Below, one piece after another: positions 23,732-61,627 of a stretch of 64,000 nt of DNA (positions are counted from its first letter, which is position 1; the number at the start of each line of letters is the position of its first letter). The position numbers and the translations under genes are program-made. This DNA is from Flaccisagitta enflata (Eukaryota > Chaetognatha > Sagittoidea > Aphragmophora). The notes beneath the pieces were generated by a model. It was given only the letters and a program-made list of their open reading frames with translations, ran no database searches and was not told the origin of the DNA. Where the stretch lies: the NCBI GenBank assembly GCA_965153355.1, contig OZ231128.1, forward strand, positions 37,386,001-37,450,000, written 5' to 3'.

Positions 23732-24158
23732 CACTTTTTATTTTTTATAAGAACGTCATTTTTTTTCCAAAGGCTTCATATTCTTATTTTTGAGGCAAAA
23801 TCAAGCCTTTAATGTTCTTAGAGCGTTCTTAATTCTAGATAATAAATAAATTATAGTAAACCTTTTAATTCATTATTGATTATTAGAAATAAATGTATTT
23901 CTATCAAGAATTGCTAAAATAGATACTAAATTAAAAAATCAAAGGATATTTTATGGCTTTTATATCAGAAATAACAGAATTTTATTAGATATTTTCTAAT
24001 TTCAAATATTTTATCAATATTTCCAAAGTTTTAATGTTAGAAAAATATTTTCTTTTAGAATTTGAAGCCTTCATATGTTCTTAAGATGTTCTTAATTTTT
24101 GGGTAATATGAAGCCTTGATGTTCTTATAAACTAGGTTCTTATAAAAAATAAAAAGTG
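23732..24158. mobile_element. AT-rich Tc1/mariner-like MITE, TTCTTATAA family
   Basis: Perfect terminal inverted repeats (CACTTTTTATTTTTTATA then AGAAC) are flanked by TA at 23730-23731 and 24159-24160. Subterminal GGCTTCA / GAAGCC and GTTCTTATAAACTAG are shared with the copies at 9317-9427 and 48696-48847. Length 427 bp, non-coding. Confidence 0.8.
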
Positions 24159-24203
24159 TACTATTTTCCTTCCTGCCTTTCTGTCTCTGTCACTCACGTT
24201 TTT

Positions 24204-24216
24204 CTCTCTCTCTCTT

Positions 24217-24297
<81 letters not shown>
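24204..24297. repeat. (CT)n microsatellite
   Basis: A CT tract followed by a T-run and a short G-run; it abuts the palindromic end of an F4 foldback element. Confidence 0.95.
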
Positions 24298-24302
<5 letters not shown>

Positions 24303-24315
24303 TTTTTTTTTTTTT

Positions 24316-24705
24316 GGGGGGGCAGCGGCCCCGAAGGGGACAAAGTCTTGTAAAACAAAGGGGGAATCTGTCCGTTTGTCCATCCGCACCCACGTCCACC
24401 CAGCCTCATCCTCAGGGCTTCGTCTCCTTTGGGGCCTATTCTGACCCAAATTCTGCCAAATAGCTGGGATTTGGGCCTAGAGGCTGGGATATGGGCTTCG
24501 AGGCTGAGATATGGGCCTGGAGGTTGGCGGGAGGGGGGTACGGAGAAGGTGGAATGGAGGAGAAGGAGGAGAAAATTCCCCTGTGTGAACGCTTAGGACA
24601 TCGACCCCTTCATGGCCGCTTCCCAAAAACCGCTGACATTACAAATAAGTTACCGATGGATGGACCGACGGATCGACGGATCGACGGACTGACAGATAGA
24701 CGGAC
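24316..24705. mobile_element. Foldback element, family F4 (variant arms)
   Basis: The left arm GGGCAGCGGCCCCGAAGGGG and ACAAAGTCTTGTAAAACAAAG is mirrored at 24590-24630 by a diverged GGACATCGACCCC / GGCCGCTT arm. Between them are CTGGGATATGGGCTTCGAGG-like tandem units of about 20 bp. A GATGGACCGACGGATCGACGG tract follows near 24658, linking F4 with the (ACGG)n element group. Confidence 0.6.
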
Positions 24706-24770
24706 ATCTTCATGCGATGGGTTATGCCTTATGGGTAGGATTTCCCTTAAAAGTTAGTGGACAAAACGGT

Positions 24771-24998
24771 ATTTGTACATATGTCAGCAGTTAGGCATAT
24801 CTCAACGCGTTGAGATATCTCATTCTGACACATTTCAATGCATTGAGATCTTTTATTCTGGCACATTTCAACTCGTTGAGATCTCTTATTCTACAAGATT
24901 TATCTCAGTAGAATGAGAGATCTCAACGTGTTAAAATGTGCCAAAATGAGAGATTTCAATGCGTTGAGATAAATTAAACTGCTGACATATCTACAAAT
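24771..24998. mobile_element. Long foldback MITE with internal GTTGAGAT palindromes
   Basis: ATTTGTACATATGTCAGCAG at the left matches the reverse complement at the right with one mismatch. The arms are inverted over nearly the whole 228 bp. Inside are repeated CAACGCGTTGAGAT-type palindromes alternating with CTCATTCTG and CACATTTCAA, so it can form nested hairpins. No target duplication can be named with confidence. Confidence 0.65.
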
Positions 24999-25188
24999 AT
25001 TGTAATGTCAATAGAATTAAGGGCAGAGGATGGGTTAAGGTTAGGATTAGTGTTAGGGGAAAATTTTGGATAAAGGGTGGTGATAGGGTGAGGGGCGGGG
25101 GTTATAGGAAGGGTTATGGGTAGGGTATGGTTTTTATATTACCATCCTTTTGTCCACTGACTGTATGCCGCTCCTAACTCCTGTAAAA

Positions 25189-25447
25189 GGGGCGTTTCTA
25201 GTCAGAGACAATCGCGTTTTTAATGGGCCATTCAGTTGCTCACTATGTTCGTTCACTCGCACCGCTCACTCTGCTCGCTCACTACACAGCGCTTGGCTTC
25301 GCTTCGCTCGCTTGCTCCATTCACGGGCTCGCTTGCTCACTTCGCTCACTCCCTCGTGGGACAGTGAAATTTATAAATAAGTGTTCAGGCTGTAACTGCT
25401 TTCAATGGGAACAAACGCGTTTTTTATCTTCACTAGAAACACGCCCT
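25189..25447. mobile_element. Probable TIR element with GCTCACT-rich core
   Basis: GGGGCGTTTCTAGTCAGAGA at the left pairs with AGGGCGTGTTTCTAGTGAAG from the right end. CGCGTTTTT occurs inside both arms. The core is rich in GCTCACTCTGCTCGCTCAC-like words. Outside it, the stretch ending TTGTCCACTGACTGTA occurs on both sides (about 25,130 and 25,500), so the surrounding DNA is itself duplicated. Confidence 0.5.
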
Positions 25448-25594
25448 AAGTTAGGGGTGGGGTTATGGGTAGGGTATGGCTTTTACATTACCATCCTTTC
25501 GTCCACTGACTGTACGCCGCTCCCAACACCCGATAGTTCCTTTTCTTTTGAAAGGATTTTTGAATCCCTCTTTGACAGGATGTGAATCATTGCA

Positions 25595-25786
25595 TTGCTA
25601 ATGTTTCCAAATAAAGAAACAAAAAAGGTAGTCGAAATTGTGTACGAGGGTTTAACCTCCCGCTCCTTCGCGGTCAACTTCCTATTGTCTACAGATGAAG
25701 ACATTAAAGACATAAAAGTCTTTCTTCCGTTTGATTTTAATTCCAACCGGAAGAAAAAGATAAACAAATTACACGCAGGTAAATAA
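25595..25786 (+). CDS. Unrecognised 63-codon ORF, possibly an exon
   Basis: A non-repetitive, charged reading frame with no known motif; it includes KKVVEIVYEGL and KVFLPFDFNSN. It could be read as an exon ending CACGCAG|GTAAAT in phase 1, but nothing upstream ties it to a gene. It lies just before the TATA box of the EGF gene and may be chance, a decayed exon or an alternative 5' exon. Confidence 0.2.
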   Translation: MLMFPNKETKKVVEIVYEGLTSRSFAVNFLLSTDEDIKDIKVFLPFDFNSNRKKKINKLHAGK

Positions 25787-25804
25787 AAAAGCATAAGCCG
25801 AGCG

Positions 25805-25812
25805 TATAAAAA
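25805..25812 (+). promoter_or_regulatory. TATA box of the multi-EGF gene
   Basis: TATAAAAA in a GC-bounded context (AGCGTATAAAAACTG) lies 73 bp upstream of the signal-peptide ATG. Transcription would start near 25,835-25,840, giving a 5' UTR of about 40 nt. Confidence 0.55.
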
Positions 25813-25877
25813 CTGTAGGATAAATTGTTTATCGAATATCGATGATCGGGAACGATGATGAACGACTTTTATCAGTC

Positions 25878-53378
<27,501 letters not shown>

Positions 53379-53845
53379 AGAGGAAGTCAACGCCGTGCCA
53401 ATTGCCATTTGCTTACAAAACAATTTAATCGAGTAGCGTAATTAGGCTTTACACGTTTATGTTATTCTTTTTGTTTCACTATTTGCTTGATTGCCTCCGA
53501 TGTTTTCGAGTTTCATTGTGCACTGTGATACTTCCAATCAAATATTTTTCATTATTGCTGATATAGATCAAATCTAAATAGTTTTTTAGCTCCTTGTTAT
53601 GACTGGAATTACCACAGCGAAAATCGACAAAACCATGTATGGTTGCCGTCATCGATTTCCTATAATCTAGAATATATAAATTTTATCTATATAATTGTTG
53701 CTCTGAAACCGTTTTTCTCAAGTGTAGTCTCATTAGTAATTAGTTAGTCCTTTGTTTTCGAGTGTCATCATTTTAATCTGTCCACATTTAAATCTGTCAT
53801 TGTTATTATATGTCTTTTTCAATAAAACTCCTTGTTTTCATCGGC
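53379..53845 (+). other. 3' UTR of the multi-EGF gene
   Basis: AT-rich, non-repetitive sequence between the stop and the polyadenylation signal, the longest microsatellite-free stretch in this gene. It contains no ORF. Confidence 0.6.
53821..53826 (+). terminator. Polyadenylation signal AATAAA
   Basis: Canonical AATAAA 443 bp after the stop codon, followed by T/G-rich sequence (CTCCTTGTTTTC). A second candidate (AATAAA near 54,515) would lie beyond the first transposon fragment and is less likely. Confidence 0.6.
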
Positions 53846-54107
53846 CACAGAATCAGTGAGGTTGAACATTTTTTGCTCAACGTCAAATTTATTTGTTACT
53901 TTCTAAATGTGGCATTTTTACTGATTACTTATTTACAATGATGAAACAATTGCAAGGACATGTACTACCTATTTATTTACGCAAATATGTTATAATGAAA
54001 TTTACTTACATGCGCATCTCGTCTCACTTTTCTTGGATACAGTTTTCCATTCCTAGTTTTCCTATCTTAGTTTTCTTCTCTTAATCTCTGTACCACAGCA
54101 TATGTGT

Positions 54108-54175
54108 AGTTTTTAGTCACATGCTACGCGACTGTACACCCCGTTTGTCCGATCGTCCGTCGGTTGGTTACTTTT
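54108..54175 (-). mobile_element. Family F1 3' fragment
   Basis: Read on the minus strand it ends AGTCGCGTAGCATGTGACT with AAAAAC, after a short GACGGACGATCGGAC core. The 5' part is absent. Confidence 0.6.
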
Positions 54176-54939
54176 TTGCCATTTTTTAAGATGTGGCCTT
54201 ATTTTTCTGTATGAACAAGGGTGTGTGTCCATCTTTTGCTATTGCAAAAATTTCTTTAAGCAATTAAAGATTTTCTTTTCGCGAATTCCACTCTGCGGTT
54301 TTTGGGGAGGATGAAGCTGTGGAAAATATTCACATCTCCTTATCTGATCATATCGAATACCTCAAAATCTTACATATGTTGATATTTGACATCTTTTAGC
54401 CTAGTTTTATCTTACTTTTGACGTTATCATGTAAAGCGTTGGTAGCCGGTAAATTTCTATATTCTGTACTAGGTCTAGGGCCCGGCCTTTGAATCTGAAC
54501 CGGTTCTGTCTTAATAAAATGCAAATGGATCCTGTTCAAAAGTATACTTGTGACCTGAAAGTGATTTTATTTGAATTAGAAGCACTACGGCTTTTGCAAC
54601 TTGTAATTATTTAATGATAGTTGAACTCAAATAGATGTAAAACAACTAGCTTTTGTTGCCATTTGTCCTAGGTCGAGGATAATCCCTACTATTCTAGTTT
54701 CTCTCCCGGTCTATTCATGCAATGTTCGCTCAACATGATTTCCGAAAATGGCAAACTGAGGAAAAAATGCAAGATCTCAAAAATAATCTTTGATCTCTTG
54801 AGCGGAGGAATTTCGCATCCTTCCTCGAGTCATTTTATGCATCTAAAGCAGTTTTTAATGCAATAATCGAAATGAAAATTCTAACTCTCACTAGCGTAAA
54901 TTAATCTGTCTCTCTTTACGTATCGTATCTTTTAACTTT

Positions 54940-55053
54940 GTCCGTGCGCCCGTCCGTCCGTCCGTCGGTCATCGTACGATGAAAGCAAAGACGACCAAGA
55001 CTGGAGGATAGATTTTAGGTATTTTGGGTAAACGTGTATCCGGCCTTGTTTCT
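54940..55053 (-). mobile_element. Degenerate family F1 copy
   Basis: Minus strand: AACAAGGCCGGATACACG at the right, GACCGACGGACGGACGG at the left. The hairpin is not recognisable. Confidence 0.5.
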
Positions 55054-55094
55054 TGTTCAAACGCCTGTTTGTCTACATTTAGATCTCAGATTGG

Positions 55095-55549
55095 CTTTTT
55101 CAGTCGCGTGCTACGCGACTCTACACCCCGCTGTGTCGGTCCGTCGGTCGGTCGGTTGGTCGGTATGTCGGTCGGTTCGTGAGGTTTAAAAGCCCTGATT
55201 ACAGTTCTCAGAATGGTAAGAGTTTCATCAAGCAAAGTAAAAAAGTTTTAAAATCATAGAATTGTAAAATCTTTCGACGTGCATCAAAGCTGCTACAACA
55301 TCATTGACCCAGAAGATATTTTTTGTCTCTTCATATATCCAAGCAGAAAATGATTCGTAAGTCCATACTTTGCTGGCCAGTTGGGCTCCTAATGGGTCGG
55401 TCGGTTGGTTGGTCCCCTCTTTACTTTTTCGGCGTTTTTTTAGCTTTTTCAGCTTACTGCTCCTGCCCAAATGCTCTAGTGACCTTCTCCAGCACTACCC
55501 CTGCCCGCCCGCACGCGACTGGGGTAGCCATGTATCCTGCCTTGTTCAT
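55095..55549 (-). mobile_element. Family F1 copy, apparently interrupted
   Basis: The 3' hairpin AGTCGCGTagcACGCGACT lies at 55099-55118 and the 5' end AACAAGGCAGGATACATGGC at 55530-55549, in matching orientation. Two (GTCG)-type core blocks (55135-55180 and 55396-55415) flank about 200 bp of unrelated sequence. It is either one element with an insertion or two truncated neighbours. Confidence 0.6.
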
Positions 55550-55593
55550 GGTATAGTTTATTTCAACGCTACTCTTTCCTACTGCTTTGTGCT

Positions 55594-55802
55594 TTTAGTC
55601 GCGTGCTACGCGACTCCACATTCTGCTTTGTCCGCCCGTTGGTCGGTTGGTTGGTCGGTAGGTCGGTCACATTATTCTTTTTCTACTTTCTTGCGTTCTT
55701 CGGCCTCACTGCACTGCTCGTGCATAAATGCCCCAGTGACCTCAAATACGACCCCTGCCCACCCACACGCGGCAGGGGTAGCCGAGTCTCCGGCTTTGCC
55801 AA
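55594..55802 (-). mobile_element. Family F1, full-length copy
   Basis: Minus strand: GGCAAAGCCGGAGACTCGGC, CCGCGTGTGGGTGGGCAGGG, a GACCGACCTACCGACC core, and hairpin AGTCGCGTagcACGCGACT with AAAAGC. Confidence 0.75.
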
Positions 55803-55924
55803 AGGACCATTTTGAATTTGGTAACTTGAAATTTTCTAAACGCGATGATTTTCTCTTTATTTCTTGATATCGTATAGTTATACCTGAAGAGGACGCATCC
55901 AATGCGTTGTACATCTCTTGGCCG

Positions 55925-56097
55925 TTTTAGTCGCGGACACGCGACTCTACAACTTGCCGTGTTGGTCAATCGGTCGGTCGGTCGGTCGGTCCCAAACGTT
56001 CTTGAATTGCGAACAGTTTTTGCAATACAGCCCCTGCCCAACCGTCCGCGATCGTCTTAATGCGGTCTGGCGGCTTATCTCCTGCCATAAGATTCTT
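55925..56097 (-). mobile_element. Family F1-like copy with an altered hairpin
   Basis: Minus strand 3' end AGTCGCGTGTCCGCGACT with AAAAC; the 5' subterminal word is TCGCGGACGG. Both ends differ from standard F1 in the same way and remain complementary (TCGCGGAC / GTCCGCGA). Confidence 0.7.
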
Positions 56098-56776
56098 TCT
56101 GTTTAATTGTATTTTTTAATCTTTTTTTTCTTCCTTCGTCTTTTAGATCTATTTTGTCTGGCGATGTGAGATTCATCCATGTGGAAATTATAATGCACCC
56201 ATACGTGTGGGATGGCTCCATCTCTGCCCCGTCCCGCCACTGAGGATAATCACTTTCCTTTTTCGCAGCAGGCCTCCAACAGAGTTAGGATTAGATTCAT
56301 GTCACCTGGTGGTGTTGTCCATTGCTGTTCTTTTTTGCAACTATTTGTCCGTTGATCTGGAATGTTCTTCCATTTAATGATGAGCCAAATCTGTAAAACA
56401 TTCATTTACCTTTAATTTTTACCTGCATTCTCTGTTTCTAATTTGTTTTGTAACTCTTTTCTGTTTCTGTTTTCCTCTTTCTATTTCTTGTCTTCACTGT
56501 CTCTGATCTTTACAGATTCTCTTCATCACATGTTTTCTTTTAAATTCTTTTTGGTTTGAGGTGGACAACTTTTATATTTCTGATCTCTCATTCTTCTTCC
56601 CGTCAAACACTTGTGCCTTCTCGTCCTCATCTTCCTTTCCTTCCTTCCCCAAATCCTCCCATCCTCCTCATCTCTTAATTTTTCACCCTCTCCTGGTCAC
56701 CATATCTCATGATTCCTTTCTAGCTTTGAACTCGTCCCCCCTTGTCCTCCTCAGCCTCCTCCTCTTCTCCAAAACC

Positions 56777-56807
<31 letters not shown>

Positions 56808-57107
56808 CTTCTTCTTCTTCTTCTTCTTCTTCTTCTTCTTCTTCTTGCTCCTTCTCTTTCTCCCTCTGCTCCTCATCCTCCCTCTCCTTCTCCCTCTGCT
56901 CCTCATCCTCCTTCTCCCTCTGCTCCTCATCCTCCTTCTCCCTCTGCTCCTCATCCTCCCCCTGACGCCAGAGTCTCATTCACTCGCAGCCATTCATTTT
57001 CTTCCGTTTTCATCCATCTCACTCCAGATCTTTCTGTCTGTCTGTTCGCAGTTTTAACTGACTTTGTCCGTTCGTCTGTCTGTCTGCCTGTCTGCCTCTC
57101 CTTCTAA

Positions 57108-57148
<41 letters not shown>

Positions 57149-57679
57149 GACCATTCTTTAAATTGAACAAGTGTCACAAAATGATTCTTACAAAAATATT
57201 GAAATTAAAAAGATAATCAATCGTTCCAATAATGTGCATTTGAAATGTCCATCGTATTTCCTCGCATCGAACTTCCTAACAAAATTCCTGTTATTTCACC
57301 TTCGAGGAAAATTTCATGTATTTCGGGCATCGATGTTACTCATCAACAACCAACAAACAACACGACGCTACCACGCGAATAATAAAAAGAAAAAAAAAAA
57401 AGAAACGAATTGAAACTATTTTCAATTGAGTCACTTTAAAGATTTTCAAAAAATCTTTCATTCTAGACCAACCCCAGGTCTGTATCTCAAATGATTTAGA
57501 AGCTGGAGCTCTGCAATTCAGAGAGGAGCACTGTTTTGCTGCACTTTTTACATAGGGATTGCGGAACTGAAATAGGCAACATTTTTTGGGTGCTTCACAT
57601 GGCAAAAGCCGGGAGTAACCCATCACCCTATTTGGGTAATGTGGAGGAGCAAAAATCATGAAGATGTTCATTTTTTTTT
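56098..57679. other. No gene recognised; pyrimidine-rich region and retroelement 3' flank
   Basis: 56,400-57,140 is C/T-rich with (CTT)n at 56780-56845, a TCCTCATCCTCCCTCTCCT-type array at 56860-56960 and (CT)n at 57114-57140. From about 57,340 to 57,680 the minus strand looks like the 3' untranslated flank of the retroelement fragment that follows. I could support no coding exon. Confidence 0.45.
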
Positions 57680-58150
57680 AAATTTCTTCATCTTCCGTTT
57701 TTGTTTTGGCTTTAAAGTTTCTACAGATTTCCCAGAATTCAGCAAAATCCTGTGTAGTTCTATTACAAAAAGGACAATTATTTGTTTTAAAAAATCATGA
57801 TATTTGTAAAAATTAACTGAAAAATCTGAACATAAGCTATGAAAAGGCAGATTAACAGTTCTATGAGGTTTAGAAATATATAGAAGCTTATTCAATAAAT
57901 GTCGGCATATTGTTATATCCCACTGCATTATGCAAATAAGGTCCTCATAAACATTTTTAAAAAAAAGGGAAGATGAATGATTTTTGATAAAAGAAAATTG
58001 GTGAGATTTCTAAAATTAGCCATTCCACAATAGGTAAAGAGGGGGAAAAGAAATAACCAACTTTCGCTATGTGAAGCATCCAACAGTACCATACAGTCAC
58101 CGATTTCTTTCCACTGAGTTAATTCTAGAGATATGGATCGCAAAGCCATT
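57680..58150 (-). pseudogene. Degenerate 3' fragment of a non-LTR retrotransposon ORF
   Basis: Across two minus frames, the remains end in CPFCNRTTQDFAEFWEIC. That is a decayed version of the CxxC...C finger that closes many LINE reverse transcriptase ORFs, and it is followed by a stop and an A-run. Upstream there are only stop-interrupted hydrophobic and polar segments. The assignment rests on this C-terminal pattern alone. Confidence 0.35.
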
Positions 58151-58379
58151 TCTGATAACCATCTTCTCTGTATTTCTTTTCTTTTTTTTTCGTGTTTGTC
58201 TGCTTCGTCTGCTCTGTCTACCTATGTCTATGTGTGTGTCTCTCTCTCTCTCTCTGTTTCGTTCAGTAAGCTTTATTCTCATCGGCTTTTTATGTCGTCT
58301 TTGTCGCGTCTGTTTGCCCGTTTTTTTTTCTTTATTTTGAGCGCTGTTATTGGCATCCGCGTCTGTCTGAGTCTGCCTT

Positions 58380-58835
58380 TCACCGTCACCCGCCGCCAGT
58401 CATTGCGCCACTGGCCGTCTGCCGCTGCGCCAGAAGCCGCCACTTGTTGCGCCACATACAGCCTTTCACCTCACCACTGCACTGGCTGTCTGTCGCTGCG
58501 CCAGAAGCCGCCACTTGGTGCGCCATATACCCCCTCTCACTGCGCCACTGGCCGTCTGTCGCTGCGCCAGAAGTCGCCACTTGTTGCGCCACATACCGCC
58601 GTTCACTGTGCCACTGGTCACATCTCGCTGCGCCACATACCGCCTTTCACTGCGCCACATACCACCTTTCACTGCGCCACTGGTCGCATCTCGCTGCGAC
58701 ACAAGCCACCACTGGTTGCCTATCTACCATCCACCGACATTGTTGCCACTTGTTGCGCCACACACCGCCTTTCACTGCGCCACTGGCCGCATCTCGCTGC
58801 GCCAGATTCCGCCACTTGTTGCGTATTTTCCATCC
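58380..58835. repeat. Minisatellite of ~66-bp CTGCGCCACTGG units
   Basis: Units combine CTGCGCCACTGGCCGTCTG, TCGCTGCGCCAGAAG and CCGCCACTTGTTGCGCC, with internal TCACTGCGCCACATACC variants. A related piece (CGCCAGAAGCCGCCACTTGTT) recurs alone at 59165-59186. It opens long frames on both strands, which I reject. Confidence 0.85.
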
Positions 58836-59395
58836 ACCGACATTGCAATTCAAGTCTCAGTATTGCATTGGTATGGCCATGGCTCTAAATTTGGCATTGA
58901 AAGTATGAGGCTAAAGTAGGCGTAGTTTTACACCATTTTCCTAACTGTCATTAAATTGCACTTTTGAGTTCATGTGGTACTCTAAGGTTTGTACCTCGTC
59001 CTCTATATAAATGTGCAACAAAAAGTATCTTACAAATTTTTTTTTTTTAAGTTTTTTTTTGTTTTTGTTTTTTTTTGTATGATTACCATGCCATGCAAAC
59101 AAATGATTTTGGGCCTTAAATATTTCTATTTTCTGATAATATACAAATGTTGGGACAGAGCGCTACGCCAGAAGCCGCCACTTGTTGCGTCAAAAAACGC
59201 CTTTTGCAGCGCCACTCGCGATCGCCGCTTCTCGCGAGAAAACAATCTGGTTAGACAACACCGAATGGCGCCGTTACAACGCACCAAATCATAACAAGGG
59301 CGCTGACAATATTTCTCACTAAATATTTGTTTATAAATCAAAACTGAACATGAAGATGATATCTACAATTTGAAGAACAGAACCTTTTATGGGAT

Positions 59396-59632
59396 TTGTT
59401 TGTCATAATGTTTCTGTTTTCAAGTGATCAATTAATCAATGAATCAGAAGACACTCTTAATCTTATTCTTAACTTTGCGTTGTCCCAAAAAAGAATTATT
59501 ATTACTCCAGACAGAGAAATCGTTGAAACAAAATATTCATCCCGGCCGGTCAAGAAAGGTACCCCACTGTCTACTCTATTCATCTGCGAAGTTTTTTTGC
59601 ACCCCGATTATGCACCCATGCGTCACAGATAG
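59396..59632 (+). CDS. Unrecognised ORF, possibly a terminal exon
   Basis: Non-repetitive reading DQLINESEDTLNLILNFALS ... EVFLHPDYAPMRHR, preceded by TCTGTTTTCAAG, which would be a fair acceptor. A second frame continues with an acidic tail (DSDDSDPDISEI) before its own stop, so a frameshift is possible. No family recognised and no linked exon found. Confidence 0.25.
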   Translation: MFVIMFLFSSDQLINESEDTLNLILNFALSQKRIIITPDREIVETKYSSRPVKKGTPLSTLFICEVFLHPDYAPMRHR

Positions 59633-59693
59633 TGATGATTCTGACCCTGATATCAGTGAAATTTAACAATGCCAGCGATGGTGCTACTGAATG

Positions 59694-60312
59694 ACGTGCT
59701 TTCACCTTTTGGCAGCGGCTCGACAGACGGTCCTGCAGCAGCACAGATCTCTTGCTCGTCTGCTTGTTTGTTCGTCTGTCAGTCTCCTCTGTGCCCTCAT
59801 CAGGCCCCCAGGCCCCGGGAATCTGCCTCTGATACCAAATCTGGCCTCTTAGCCTCAAATCTCGGCCTCCTGATACTTCCAAATCAGGGCCTCTGGGCTC
59901 CCAAACTGGCCTCTCAGGCCTCAAATTCAACCTCTCAGGCTTCAAATTAGGCTTTCAGAGGCCTAAAATCTGGCCTTTTAGACCTCAAAACAGCTTCCTC
60001 AGGCCTCAAATTATCTTTGAATGAATTAATCTTGCCTCAATCCAGCTCTCTGCCCTGCCAGATCTCTGCCACCACCAGCCCTCAAGCTATTGGCATTCTC
60101 AGGCCTTACATCAGCCTTTCTAGACCTCAATTTAAGCTCTTGAAGGCCTTCAGTCAGCCCTCAATAGCATTCATCCACATCTTTCTTGCAGCAGACAGAA
60201 CAAACCCTCTGTGTTCTACAGGACTTAGTCCCTTAGTCAGCTGCCCTGCTTCTCCTCTCACTTCAATTTATACTTGTGCTAGGCAGGGCACCAGGTATCG
60301 CTGACCTCGTAT
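59694..60312. mobile_element. Diverged foldback element, family F4
   Basis: GGCAGCGGCTCGACAGACGG at the left, an array of CTCAGGCCTCAAAT-type units at 59,850-60,140, and at the right CAGGGCACCAGGTATCGCTGAC, split by mutations from the GGGTACCGCTGACC end module. Arms are decayed. Confidence 0.5.
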
Positions 60313-60469
60313 TGCCCTTGGGCGACCTGTTCTGTTGTTTTGCTTTTTGGTCATTCAGCTGCGCAACAAGCGCGGCGAGGTGAATTTCGAGATTAACCTC
60401 TGAAGACTAAAAATTATTTAGTCAACAAGAATGAAAAAAAAAAACAAGAGTTAAGGAGGTTGAAAAATC

Positions 60470-60695
60470 AAGTGACGCGGGGTCACAATATCGTTGCGGA
60501 CGGGTGGGCAGGCGCATCCAACCCCCATCCACACCCCAACTCCCACCTCCACACATGTAAATATATGTATCTTGAATGCTCGTTTTTCCACTTTTCATCT
60601 CGATTACCACGGACGGAGGGACCAACGGACGGACGGACGGACGGACGGACAGACGGACAAAGCCTCTTATAAAATTGCGCGTCCGCAACTAAAAA
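60470..60695 (+). mobile_element. Helentron-like element, family F2
   Basis: AAGTGACGCGGGGTCACAAT, GTTGCGGACGGGTGGGCAGG, a CAACGGACGGACGGACGG core, and 3' TGCGCGTCCGCAACT with AAAAAG. The 5' GTTGCGGAC and 3' GTCCGCAAC are perfect complements. Confidence 0.8.
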
Positions 60696-61627
60696 GGACG
60701 GGTTTAACTGAGCGAAGGTTGAAGAGCGTGGCTTAAGCGCAACGAAGCTCGAACGCAGCTGAGCGACGGAGATCTATGTTTGTTGCCATCGTTCCGCAAA
60801 GTCTAATGGGAAATAGGAGCATAGGGGGGGGGGGGGGGAATACGAATAGGAAGAGCCAGAAATAGAGTAAAGTAGATAAGGAAGGGGAAAAAAGACGAGG
60901 AAGAACAAAGGAAATTGTTGGAGTAAAGAAAAGGCGTACATCAATTATACAGTACATCAACAGATGTCAATATTCCAGATTAGTCTCATAAAAAAGGCGC
61001 AATCAGGTTAAAAGTCCATCTACACAATAGATAACGCGGAATTACTACTTTTTATGCACGTTTATCTTTGCCTCGGCAAAGCTTGAAATTGTCGTTAACT
61101 AGTCGCTTTACCTCGCTGCCACAATTAAAAAAAAGAAAAAAAGAAAGGAAAAAAAACATCGGCTTGTACCCTCGGGTAGGACGCCGGATAGATTGGTATT
61201 CGATGTTCACGCAACTTGACATAACCGACGCGTACGCACTACGCAGTCTCACGCGCCTTTCGAGCGTGCCACGCTCTTTTCTTACCACCTCAAAACAGCA
61301 ATATGAGGAGGGTACTGCCAGATTTATAAGGGTACTGCTGGTTTGATTCCCCATGTATTCTAAAGGGGCACTGCCAAACAGACTAGATACCGCTGGGATC
61401 GTTCCTTAATATATAAAAGGGTACTGCCAAGTTGAGGAGGTACTGCCAGGATAGTTCCCCATTATAACATGGGGTACTGCCAGATTTAAGGGGGTACTGC
61501 CAGGATCATTCCCCAAAGAGAAGACTGGGGGACCAAGTTGAGGGTACTAAGCAAGACATTATCCCCACTTTTTCTCATTATTTTGCTAAGGCATTGGAGC
61601 GCTGTGTACTGCCACAAATCACAGGCA
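60696..61627. other. No gene; includes GGGTACTGCCAG tandem motif
   Basis: 60,696-61,300 is unique apart from a G-run at 60,826. From 61,304 to 61,525 the motif GGGTACTGCCAG recurs about nine times, alternating with GATYRTTCCCCA phrases: an irregular tandem repeat of roughly 35-70 bp spacing. No coding signal. Confidence 0.55.

Noticed and set aside
58133-58919. Overlapping ORFs up to 251 codons with CATxRLSLRHWP-like repeats
   Set aside because: All derive from the ~66-bp minisatellite and are open in several frames on both strands.
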